Part shown: piece by piece, positions 45,050 through 55,423 of the stretch | Layout of the letters: every line of letters begins with the position of its first letter | Numbering within the stretch: the first letter of the stretch is position 1 | The notes under the pieces: generated by a model | The model's input: only the letters and a program-made list of their open reading frames with translations | What the model was told of the DNA's origin: nothing | The model's database searches: none | Made by a program: the position numbers and the translations under genes | NCBI GenBank assembly: GCA_009599575.1 | Contig: VWND01000086.1 | Coordinates: forward strand, 1 to 64,000 | Direction: 5' to 3' | From: Blumeriella jaapii | Taxonomy: Eukaryota > Ascomycota > Leotiomycetes > Helotiales > Drepanopezizaceae | Length of the DNA: 64,000 nucleotides

Positions 45050-45368
45050 ATGCTCACGAGATCACGGACGCTGGCAGCCTTCACGGCCATGCTGGCTTTC
45101 GCCAGCGCGGCGCCTACGACCCGCGAGGCTTGCCTCCCCACGAACTCGCCCGATCGTCCCTTTTGCATAGAGCCATGGGTAAGGCGCGCTCCCGGCGGTG
45201 GGTGATGCTTGAGCTGACAGTCGCAGTACACCGTGCAACGAGAGGTATGAGAACCGCATCGCCGAAGACTCGCCCTCGGACGTGACTAATGAGGCGTAGA
45301 ACCAATGGTTCTGCTGTATGCTGGTTCCGCGGCAGGAATCGCCCAAGACCTTCCCGCTCGAATATTAG
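45050..45368 (+). CDS. Small secreted cysteine-containing protein 1
   Basis: Three exons, 45050-45178, 45227-45244 and 45300-45368, all phase 0, give 71 residues. Signal peptide MLTRSRTLAAFTAMLAFASA then APTTREACLP; the mature part is about 50 residues with four Cys (EAC, PFC, and FCC in exon 3: NQWFCCMLVP) and ends FPLEY. The middle exon is only 18 nt. Both introns have good sites: GTAAGG with branch CTGAC, and GTATGA with branch GACTAAT. A TATA box lies upstream. Small size, secretion signal and Cys pairs fit an effector-like or antimicrobial-like protein, but no family is recognised. Evidence is the coherence of signal peptide, introns and stop, not similarity. Confidence 0.55.
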
Positions 45369-46064
45369 ACCAGACGAGGACCGGCGAGGGGAGTGGGGGC
45401 CTAGGGAGACGGAGACTGTGGTGTCCATCGAGTTGAACGGATGGTGAGTGATGGGCTGGAGCTTCCTGGCTGCCGGGCTCGCGGTGGTTACCGCAGGACA
45501 GAGATGTTCCCGTCGCGCAGGCTTCTTGTCACGTATTGTCTGCTCTTGCAGCGAGCTTGGTGCCGAATGAAATTCAGACTTCTCTCGGAAGAACGCCCGT
45601 TGCATTGCTATGTACTGTACTGTGCTGTGCTGTGCTGTACTGTACGTGACGAGTAGACTAGCTTCGCTCAAAGAGTGAGGCCCTCATCACTCCTCGACTT
45701 TGCCCATGATCTATCTATGTGCAGGATCGGATGATTGCTGTCGCACATGCATTCTCAAAACGGCGCAAGAAGGAAGCTGGCTGAGCCGGGCAGGGCAGCA
45801 CAAAGTCGGCGAGCAGACTTGGAGAGTAGGACGAGATCGCACAGATCAACAAGCGTAGATGGAATCGTATCACATCATCTCAGTCGCAGGCTCTCGGACA
45901 CCCGGGGAAACCGTACGTCTCATGGAGGATCCTTCTCGCGTAGCACAACACGATCTTGCTCGACCCCCATCACCAACCCAGCTGCCACGACTTCAGAGCC
46001 CATCATTCTTCACACCGGCTGGATCTACGGCTTTCCTTCACGCGGCCATCCCCACAGCAGCACG
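45369..46064. other. Intergenic between the two small secreted-protein genes
   Basis: Includes a CTGTA/CTGTG run at 45609-45648. No supported ORF. Confidence 0.45.
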
Positions 46065-46433
46065 ATGGTCTCAATCCCCCGTTCTCTGCTCCATGCCGCC
46101 ATCTTGGCGACGACAGCAGTCGCCGCCCCGTCGCCCGCGAGAGTCGAGATCTCCATCTCGGTTGCCGGGAGAGCCCGCCCGGCGCCATCCGAGCAGTGGT
46201 GCTGGAACTTCTGCATGTTGGAGAAGCTCGCGTGTCCGCAAGGGTCGGTGAGTACTCACCTCGACAGACAGGCCACCAGCGACTCGAGCTGACCGCGAGG
46301 AGCATCATGTGCGCAAAGCCGTGCCGGTAAGCTGAAAATGGGCGGGGGAGGAAGTGATACGTCAAGAGAGTTGGGGATTGATCGATCGTGCTAGGGATGC
46401 TGGGATTGTTGCGCGGATGGACCGACCTGTTGA
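46065..46433 (+). CDS. Small secreted cysteine-rich protein 2
   Basis: Best model has exons 46065-46247, 46300-46326 and 46395-46433, all phase 0, for 82 residues. Signal peptide MVSIPRSLLHAAILATTAVA then APSPARVEIS; then QWCWNFCMLEKLACPQGS and, after two splices, GCWDCCADGPTC at the stop. Seven Cys fall in the last ~35 residues. If the last intron (GTAAGC..TAG, 46327-46394) is not used, the ORF stops at 46335 and loses four Cys. The layout (signal peptide plus two phase-0 introns, tiny middle exon, Trp/Cys-rich tail) mirrors the gene 0.7 kb upstream, suggesting an old tandem duplicate. Function unknown. Confidence 0.45.
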
Positions 46434-49030
46434 TGGGTGGGAAGGACCGGCGAAGTGCGTAGGGAGTCGGGTATGCAGAAAGAGAAGCCCGAACACATCT
46501 TCCCGCTGACATCGGAACACAGGTCGCGAGCGAGATCGACGTGGGAACTTGTCGGGTAGCTCGCTACCATCGCGAGGGTGGATGGAGTGGTTGTCATATA
46601 TGAAAGATTCTCGCGGAGAAGGTACAGTAGTAATTCGCAGATTCCCTTGACGTCGAGGAACAGGGAAGTGGGAAGAGCAAGGCATTCATGATTGGAAGGA
46701 GATGAGTTGTCCTAAAGGAACTGTTGGTTGGTATCGCAGGTTGGTGATACAGCGAAAAGACTAGTCTTAATGATGGGTTGAAATCTGTATGTCTTTCTAC
46801 AGTACTAGCTATGGGAGTGCGGAGATATGTGGTTGTGGTGCGCGCACGCTAGTGTGCGACCACGTGACTCTACTGTTGGTTGACTGTCACGTGACACTAA
46901 CACGAAGGTAATCCGACAGGAGCTGTAAATGAAAGCGCATTTCGCAAGATAACGCAGGATCGACTGACAAATGCATTGCTGCCACGACGAATGGGGGTAA
47001 ACTTGATTGCTACGGACCAGAGCCTTGATTGCGAATGCCGATACTCTAATCAACTTGTTGAATTTGCGGCATTAATAATGATATAATGATAGCTGAAATG
47101 GTTAATGCTACAGTAAGGTGCTGTAAGTACTAGCATGAGAAAATCGTTACCATGCTGCGATAGTCGTCGACCTTGAAAAGCTAGTCATCATCGATAAAAT
47201 CAAGTCATCAGCATGAAAAAGCGCCAGTGAAACTGTGCAACCTCAAGTCTCCCGTAAGGCGTTGAGACGTGCTAAGCTGGGGTAGTTCACACACATACTG
47301 TACTGTATGTATGTACATGAAGCAGCCCTCGAGTGAGCAGCTCTTGAAAGAGATGTGCGACAAGTGTCCGCTATTGGAGCCCCTCCCCTACAGGCGAGAC
47401 GGTTCTCCACGAGCTGGTAATGTACAGCAGGTACGGTACAGGATAATAAGCCAATCAATCACAGTACAATATGTACTGTACCGTAGAGGTCAGCGAGTAA
47501 CATCGATAAGGTAAATTAGTCCCATACCAACCGTTACCGCAATATGATCTTACCTCGTACCGAGCGAAATACATCCCAGGGACTACTGTAGAAGCCTCAA
47601 TCACGATCAGTGATTGCTACTCTCACTCGTCATCGTGAACCATGGCCTCGAGTCGTGGGTTTGCCTTGTTGACTTTGAAATGAATGCATCGCGCCTCTTT
47701 TGGCGAGAGGACCCCGCACCTACTGTACAGTACCTCAATGCAGGCCTTGAGCTGTGCCGGTTGCTGTTACTGTAATTACTGTACAGTACAGTACTGTATT
47801 GTATGTATGTATATATATACAGTATATACAGTAGCGCGCGCTGCCAGCGGCCTACTCGACTAAATCACGCCTCCCACACATTCATTGCCTGCTGTATGCA
47901 TGCACAATCCAGCACAGCACAGCACAGCACAGCACAGCACAGTCTCTATACATCGCTGAGATAAGCCGCGCGAAACCACCCACTCAACGTCCTCGCATCC
48001 TACAACATATACCATTTTACAGCATCCGCTCTATCTCTATTGCCATTCTTCCTAGACGCCAGAACTCTCCGACCGAAGCGACATGCCCATCCATCGTCCC
48101 GGGTACTGTACAGTACATACGACAAAATCCCGAATGTCTTGATCCTAGCTGGGCACGACACGCGGCCTCGGCGCCAGTCGCCGCCGACGGCGTTCGCGAC
48201 TCCGAGGAGCGACAGACACAGCACAGCACCGCACCGCACCGCCCGCCGGCGTGGATGCGAATGTTTCATGGGTTCGGAACACCGACGTGGCGCAGGAAGA
48301 CGTGGAGGCTAGACCGGCGAATCAATGGGGGTCTCTCGGAGGGGGGTGGAGGGGGAGGGGAAGGGAAGGGAGAATGACGGCGGGGGGTGTGAGGTGGTGG
48401 TGTGTTTGGCTGGGGAAAACACACGACGAGAGACGCGCTGATTGATGTGTGTGGTAGGGCTGGCTGGCTACGCTCCTTTGCCACGGAAGATTGCCAGCGG
48501 GGCCCGAGGTGGGAGGAGGAGGTGAAGTTGGATGGGCACCGTGTGTCCTGTCGGTCCTCGGGAGCGTGTAGACGTCCGCGATCTCCCCGTCCTTCATCGT
48601 CCACTCGCTGCCCGGCGCAAAGGACCTGGCCTCTGGCTCGCAAGCGGTGCTCGTGGCCTCCGCGTCCGGATGTGGGGAAGAGTGGAGAGTGCTTGCTGGG
48701 CGGGCGCCTCGGGGACCGAGTAAGTCTTCACGTGGTGTGGAGTTCGAGAAAAGCTCACATGAAATAGGGAATATAAGGACGGTGGAGGCGACGACTGGCA
48801 CGAATCTCCCGACATCACGGCCGCTGGGCACGGTCAGGTGAGGAGCAGGTCACGATAATCACGACTCAAGGCGGCCAAGTCATGGGCAAGAATGAAAACG
48901 AAGATATTACAAATTGCTTAGCCAGGCGCAACAAAGCATGTGGTGGCTTCTTGGAAGCCAACGTCAACACGACTCTTTTTCATTACCTCCTCGCATCCGA
49001 GTACGCCCATATAGTACAATGCCTCTCCTC
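46434..49030. other. Intergenic, 2.6 kb
   Basis: AT-rich 46900-47250; CTGTA/TACAG runs at 47295-47310, 47425-47485, 47722-47832 (with ATATATATAC) and 48104-48119; CACAG run at 47911-47942 and 48216-48241. GC-rich ORFs near 48266-48831 on both strands are not convincing. Confidence 0.5.
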
Positions 49031-49593
49031 TTACAACAGCGCAGCCAAACCGACGGCCAATGCCAACACGCCTCCGATCTGGGGAGCCACACCGCGGGCC
49101 GCACCACCCACCGACACGTTGTCGTTCGTGGACGAGGGGTGGACGGAGCCGGTGCCCGTGGGCGAGACGGTGGTGGTCTTGTTCGTCCCGTAGGTGGGAG
49201 TCGCGGTGTTGGTGTTGTTGCTGTTGCCTTTGCCGTTGTCGTTCTTGTTGTTGTTCTTGCTGTTGAATTCCGCGCACTGGGCCAGGCCCACGTTGACGGC
49301 CTTGGTGAAGTCATCGGGGTTGGTGCAGGAGGACGTGAGGCAGGGCGCGGCGGCGGCGCCAATGGCGGCTTGGTTCGCGCCGCACTGGCAGGCGATGTCG
49401 GTGATGTAGCAGCCACCGGTCTGGATGGCGTTGGCCAGACATTGTTGCTGTCGCCGCATGGTCAGCTTGCTTCTCGGCGCGCGTGCGGAGGGAGAGTACG
49501 TACCGCGCAAGTCGGGATGCCTTCAAAGCTGCTGGCCGACTGCGCGGAGGCCACGCTGGCGACGGCGGCGAGGAGGAAGATGCGGCCTTGCAT
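49031..49593 (-). CDS. CFEM-domain GPI-anchored protein
   Basis: Exons 49504-49593 and 49031-49447 with a 56 nt phase-0 intron give 168 residues. Signal peptide MQGRIFLLAAVASVASA. The CFEM domain carries the eight-Cys pattern: PTCAQQCLANAI, GGCYITDIACQC, APCLTSSC and AQCAEF, with the Asp of ITDIACQC at the position that binds haem iron in characterised CFEM proteins. An Asn/Thr/Ser-rich linker (NNNKNDNGKGNSNNTNT) leads to a hydrophobic GPI tail (IGGVLALAVGLAALL). Expected on the plasma membrane or wall; roles in the family include haem/iron acquisition, adhesion and signalling. The intron lies inside the first Cys spacing, so both exons are needed for the domain. Confidence 0.9.
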
Positions 49594-52289
49594 GGTGAAG
49601 GGAGGGGATCACGTCGAGGGGGCTGTCGAGGGAGCGAGGTCGAGGGATGCTGAGGCGGAGGCGGAGGATGGAAAGGTTGACGAAGGAAACGAGGTAGCGA
49701 GTGTGTTGACGGGGGGCGCAGAGTCGTAGGGTCGCGGCCTATTTATCCTCCTCTGCGTGGTCGAAGATGGCGCCGAGAAGTAATATCCATGGGCGAGGCC
49801 GAGCAGAAATCTTAACCCTGGCCTTTGATGGCCGTGATTGGCGCAGCGCCGCTCCGCAACAGGGCTGGAGTGTTTCGCCCATCGTCCCCTGCGCTCCAGT
49901 TGCTCTTGGCTGCCAAAGTGTATTCGGGGTTGATGTGTGTGTGTGTATGTGTGTGTTGATGTATGTGTACTGTGTATTGATGGCACCGTGGTGTTGTTGA
50001 TATGGCCGCGATGGCCCAGCCCCCGCCCACACCGGCTCGCATCGCACCTTTGCGCAGCTCCAGCTCCAACTCCAGCTCATGCTCATGCTCGCCGGCGCCG
50101 TCGTCGTCGGCCCCCATCTCGACGCTCGACGCTCGATGCCCTCTCGACGCTCGATGCCCTCTCCCTCTCCCACGATCCCCCGCCTGCCACGCTTCGTGTG
50201 CCTGGCGACGACTCCACCGCCGCCCTGTCCCTGAGGCGGGTGAGATTTGGAAACCCAAAATCTGAGTTTGACGCTCTTACGACTGCACTCCTATTTTCGT
50301 GGTCGCCACTTTTCCGGGGCCGAGAGGGGAGGGGATGGGGCGCCGTCGGTCGTGCGTGGATTTCACCTTCATCGCGTGCATCGTGCGAACCACCGGCCTG
50401 AGACGTCGACCCGCCCAGCACGCCCGTCTCCCCGTCTCCCATAGATGAAGGCCACCGCGCGATGCGGCCTCGCCCGCCGTCGCAGACGTTTGGTTTGGGG
50501 TAGGCTGGCATCGAGTCGCCGTCGTGGCCGTGGCCGTGGCCGTGGGTGTTGGGCGTTGGCCGGTCAGAGCCCCACGGATTCATGGACGTCGCCTCGTCGG
50601 CCTGGGTCCCTGGCGCTCCACTTCTCACGCCAGAGGGAAACCTTGCGCCGAAATTCTCTTCCGCAGTCATGATGCTGGACCGGACAGAACTGTACCGGAC
50701 GAATACTGTACCGTACAGTACCAAGCGTCCCCCGCCGCTTCTCTGTGCTTCTCTGCGCTTCTCGCCGCGACGGGAACGCGCTCTTCACGGAACCATGGCC
50801 CTGCCATCTCGTCGCCGGCCTCGACCGCATCGTGACGTGCGGGCAGCCAGACGCACCGCACCTGAGGGCGGGAGGGTACGGTAGATAGCATTCATTCATT
50901 CGCTCCCCCACTTGTAATCAATGTCACACCCCGGCCCGCGCAAGGGCGGTTACAAGGAGCCGCGCAAGGACGGCGGTGGAGGGTTCTCTGACAGCGCGGT
51001 GCGGTATGTGAGTGTGTGTGTGTGTATGTACGAGGAGACGGGTTTGACAATGATTTAGGATGGTGTCCGGAACATAGTACAGTACACACAGCACAGTTCA
51101 GTACCGTACCGTACTGCTACAGTTCAGTACCGTACTACTGTACCACAGCACCGTACCGTACCGTACCTACTGCATGTAGAGTGCCAGCCGCCGGGTTTGA
51201 TCGCCGCCTCTCGTGCGTGCGATCCCAAGCGGCCGTTCGAGCCGAAATAGCATTTCGCGACCTTTCCAGACGTCTCTCTTCTTTCTACGGCTGCCCTCGG
51301 CCGTGGCGTGGCGTGGCGGCGCGAGATCGAGATGGGCCGGCTCCGACGCTGCTCCCGGCACCAGATCGAAGCTCCCTCTCCCTCTCCGAGGAAGACCGTC
51401 GTACGCTGGCTGTACTGTACTGTACTCTACACAGTACGGTGGGATACGCTGCGGGACGCTGATTGGCTTCGTTGCTAACCCAAAAAGCGCGAAAGTCAAT
51501 ACCGATAATCACACCCGAGAGGGCCGCCAGCCCAGCCCAGCCCGGCCCTGCCCTGCCCTCCTGCTTCGCAGGGTTGAGGGGGGAAAAGGGGGCTGGCTGG
51601 CTGGCTGCAAATGTCTTTTCGGGTGTGCAGATCTGCGTCCTGCCTGACACCGGCGGTGTCTCACAAGGTCAGGTTCTGTATGTACTGCACTGTATGTATG
51701 TACTGTGCTGTACAGTATGTATGTATAGTATGTACAGTGCAGTATTTATGGTATGTGTATGTGTATGTGTATGTAGCCAGCTGTTGCTAAGTACAGTACA
51801 GTAGGCAAGAAGAGCATGAGTCGAAGTCCAGTTCTGTACAGTACAGTATGTACACAGTACACATGTGTACATATGTACAAGTGCATCTGTGTACAGTACT
51901 TACTGTACAGACTGGGAACGGTCCACCACCGTCGAAAAGCCAGAACCCTGTTTCCATCGATTAGACACCTCTTCCTCGTGCGCATTAATTAATCACTTAT
52001 TTGATATTCGATATTGGATGGTTGTTGCATGTAATGTACTGTACTGTACAGTATGTCACCGACCCGAACCTACCTATCAAGTGTGTGCTGTGTGTGTGTG
52101 TGTGCGAGCTGGTTTCATGCTCGCGGATCTGTTCCCGGTCTGAGCTACTGTACTGTGTGTGTACAGTAGGACTGTAATTACCTTTGTATTACAGTAGGTA
52201 TGTACCAACGACCTTTCCTGGTCGATTCCCATCGTCGGCATGGAAGGCTGTCCGTGGACGCGGGCTGGTACGGACTGTATAGTATAGTA

Positions 52290-52560
52290 TAGTATGTCGT
52301 ATTGTGGAACATGTACTGTGCTGTGCTGTACTGTGCTGTATGTGTTGTATGTATGTACTGTATTGTATGTACTGTATTGTATGTACTGTACTGTATGTAC
52401 TGCATTGTATGTGCTGTGCTGTATGTGCTGTGCTGTATATGCTGTACTGTATGTATCTGTAATTGTATTAACTGTATTGTATGTGCTGTATGTACTGTAT
52501 GTGCTGTATTGTATGTATTGTATGTACTGCATTGTATGTACTGTATGTAGATATATATCT
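52290..52560. repeat. Dense CTGTA/CTGTG pentamer array
   Basis: About 270 bp made almost only of CTGTA, CTGTG, TGTATGTA and CTGTATTG units, giving repeated Tyr-Cys or Thr-Val style ORFs in all frames. Imperfect, so replication slippage plus point mutation is likely. Confidence 0.8.
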
Positions 52561-53103
52561 GTAAAACATCAGGTGGAAATAAACGAACTAAACCGTGCCG
52601 ACCGACCGACCGACCGAGCCGACAGAGTGAGGCCTACCTACCCAAAGCAGCAACGTCAACAACACCCGCTCGCTAACAGTGGGCACGCTCCCGACCAGTC
52701 CGAACGCTCGCCATGTTATCACGGCACCACCTCCGTCCGGAGCCATGCGAGAACGGCGAAGTGGTATCCATGCTGTGCTGTGCTGTGCTGTGCTGTAAGA
52801 TGGAAGATGGAAGATGACGCGAAGGCAGCGGAGGAATGCCTTGGACGAGGGCTACACCCGCGCGACGGGAATGGCGACCCTGCGGCGGCCAACGCGGCTC
52901 GCGATCTGTGAAGCTGTGGGGGGGGGTTTGGATTTCCCGTGAAACGCTGTGTTCCGCAGCAATTGGAAGGCGGGCAAGAGTCTGGTAGTGTGCGGTGCTG
53001 TATGTACTGTTTGTTGTATGTAAGGGAGCTTGTCGTGGCGGGGTCGATTTGCTAGTGGAGCATGGAGGGGTCGCTCTTGGGAGGTCGATTGGGGTGCGGC
53101 GAC

Positions 53104-53215
53104 GGCAACGGCAACACCAACACCAATACTTCACCAATGCATCACCAACACCAATACATCACCAACACCAATACATCACCAACACCAATTACATCACCAA
53201 CAGCAAAGCAACAAC
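53104..53215 (+). repeat. 18-bp tandem repeat in YAE1 leader
   Basis: Around four copies of ACCAACACCAATACATC spaced about 18 bp, followed by CAACA repeats, directly upstream of the YAE1 start. Likely part of the 5' untranslated region or promoter. Confidence 0.75.
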
Positions 53216-53274
53216 AACCGCATTACCAATACCAACACCAACACCATACACACCACTCCACTCCACCGCGAATC

Positions 53275-54051
53275 ATGCTACAACGTCCCGATCTCTTGCC
53301 CGGCTCCTCGCGCATCCCCCCCCGAGAGACGGCTGACGACGAGATTCTCCCACGCCAGGACCGCGACGCGAATGACGCGCTGGACGATGTGTTCGGCTCG
53401 GCCCCGCCCTCGCCCTCGGACGACCCGCGACTCCCAGCGCCGGGGAATCGCGAGCCCTCGGAGGTCCCGCGCCTGAGGGAGAAGCACGAGACGGAGGGAT
53501 ATCGCGACGGCGTCACGAAGGGCAAGGCGGAGAGCGTGCAGGCCGGCTTTGACGAGGGCTACCATCTGGGCGCCGTGCTCGGGCTGAGGATTGGGAAGAT
53601 CCTGGGCTTGCTGGAGGGGGTCGTGGCGGGGGTGGGGGAGGGGGAGGGGGAGGCCGAGGAGCGCGGCCGGCTGGAGGCCCTGTGGCGGGACGCGAGGACG
53701 GCCCTGGGGACGGAGCGCGTGTTTGCGAGGGAGTGGTGGGGAGAGGATGGCGTCTGGACCTTTGCGGTGCCCGAGGAGCAGGAGGGGGACGTGGTGTTTG
53801 GGCATGTGGCGAGCGCCCATCCGCTGGTGAGGCAGTGGGAGGCCGTGGTGCGGGACGAGGTGGAGAGGTGGCGGCTGGATCTGGGCATTCTGCACGCCGA
53901 GCTCGAGGACGCCGAGGAGGACGACGAGCTGCGTGGGAAGCGGAAGGGCGCGCGGGCGACCATGGCGGGCAAGGGCGAGGTCGAGAGTGAGCCGGTTGCT
54001 GCGGCCATGGCGAGGGCGATGGGCATCGAGAAGAAGCATCTGAGTTGGTGA
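53275..54051 (+). CDS. Yae1-domain protein
   Basis: Single exon of 258 residues from ATG 53275. The Yae1 motif is clear at about residues 70-115: EGYRDGVTKGKAESVQAGFD followed by EGYHLGAVLGLRIGKILGLL, the deca-GX3 pattern of regularly spaced Gly. Yae1 with Lto1 forms the adaptor that brings the cytosolic Fe-S targeting complex to the ABC protein Rli1/ABCE1, needed for ribosome recycling. The N-terminus is acidic/Pro-rich and the central part is a long charged helical region; fungal Yae1 proteins commonly have such extensions. Upstream in-frame codons back to 53062 encode only Asn-Thr repeat and were excluded. Confidence 0.85.
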   Translation: MLQRPDLLPGSSRIPPRETADDEILPRQDRDANDALDDVFGSAPPSPSDDPRLPAPGNREPSEVPRLREKHETEGYRDGVTKGKAESVQAGFDEGYHLGAVLGLRIGKILGLLEGVVAGVGEGEGEAEERGRLEALWRDARTALGTERVFAREWWGEDGVWTFAVPEEQEGDVVFGHVASAHPLVRQWEAVVRDEVERWRLDLGILHAELEDAEEDDELRGKRKGARATMAGKGEVESEPVAAAMARAMGIEKKHLSW

Positions 54052-55423
54052 GGTGCTGGGGGATCAGAGCAATGTGTCGGGACAGGATTGTCGCCGTGGA
54101 GAGAGTCCTGGCCCGATCGCCAGACGTCAATCACCCTCACGCACCTGAAGAAGAAAGTGCTCGAGAAGTCGATGAGCTTCGCCGGCACGTCCGGGCTTCG
54201 ATCATGCCTCGAGGTCCCCCGACTCCGAGAAGATGCGGATCTTCCCACTGGACTTACGAGGTCGATCCCCGTGACGACAAACCGGAATCCACTTGATCTC
54301 TGGCGGGTCCGATGTTCTGATGGCATGTTGCCCAGTCAGTTGGCATGGAGTATGGAAGATGTTCACCTTGGGACATCGCCAACCGCCAGATCATCGAGAG
54401 CCTGGACTCGCCGTCTCCTCTCACGTCTCTTCCACATCTGTACCGTTGGATCCGTTGCACGTCTGTCCCGAGCCTAGCTATGTACTGTGTATACAACCGG
54501 TAAACACTGTCAGATATACAGTACTGCACTGTACCAACTGCAACGCTCTCGCTCGTCAGCGCTCGCACGCGAGGCCTGCATCCCTTTCCTGTCGTTGCCG
54601 CCCCCAGCTTTGCTTGCTTCTTTACGCCCCTGGCGAGCATGACCGGCTCGTTTACCTGCATCCACTACTGGCACTTCTACCGCTGCGAGTGGCTTCCGAC
54701 GCACGGTACTACAGAGTACACATGTATATACACATGTATGTACTATACATGTACATGCACATGTACATACAGCCAGGGACAATATGACCTGTCGCTGGGA
54801 CAGAATTGCAGTGCCGTTGCAGTTGGTCTGCAATGCAATGTACTGGACTGCACTGTACATACATACACACACACAGACCGGCTGCCCGGGACGGCCATCC
54901 CGCGTGCCGTTTCGCGGTTGCCGTTTGGAAGTCAACAAACACACGATCGACTATACTTAACCGATCCATCTCGCGCGCGACCTCGCCTTTCTTCCTCTCC
55001 CTCTCCCCCTTCAACCTCACCTTTCTTTTCTCTCTCCCTTGGTATTCCTCACCACATCCTTTCCTTTCCTCTCGCGGGGCTTCGGTCTCGTCTCTCGCTA
55101 TCCTATACCACAGTCTTTACAGCCCGCTCTTCTTTTCCCCACGCTCCTTACGAGACTGTATCACGCCAGTCATCACCGCGCACCTACTCACGATCCTCCA
55201 TTACGAATCCTTTCTCTCTCCCTCACCGTAAGTGTACAATCCAAGACAGCATCATGCAGCCTCCCGCTGCCATCGTTGCTTGTGCCACCCAGCAACGGCA
55301 CAATCGCAAACTGCTTGCTCGGCCCGACAAACACCAAAGAGCTAAAGTCAACAACATCTGCGCCGTGAGCCCTCGGACCCCGATTGACTCTTGCTTGCAG
55401 CTAAAAATTTCGGATTCGGCACG
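54052..55423. other. Intergenic
   Basis: 3' region of YAE1 and promoter of the AA5 oxidase. Contains ACATGTATAT/CATGTACATG repeats at 54715-54775 and pentamer pieces near 54840-54862. From 54975 to 55230 it is pyrimidine-rich (CTCTCCC, CCTTTC), a usual feature before strongly expressed fungal genes. No coding exon is supported before 55424. Confidence 0.5.

Larger units (their letters stand above)
49594..53274. other. Longest intergenic stretch, pentamer satellite-like zone
   Basis: 3.7 kb between CFEM (-) and YAE1 (+). GC-rich, low-complexity 49,600-50,900; then dense CTGTA/TACAG/CTGTG motifs 51,070-51,170, 51,405-51,440, 51,670-51,930, 52,030-52,060, 52,140-52,200 and 52,290-52,560. A single-exon minus ORF (50083-50670) reads MTAEENFGARFPSGVRSGAP but has an Arg-run end and no domain; it is not accepted. 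Confidence 0.55.

Noticed and set aside
48322..48831. Pro/Ser-rich minus-strand ORF
   Set aside because: Composition follows local GC skew and no domain or splice logic supports it.
50083..50724. Possible minus-strand gene of about 200 codons
   Set aside because: Low-complexity, Arg-run ending, no introns, signal or motif; kept only as a remark.
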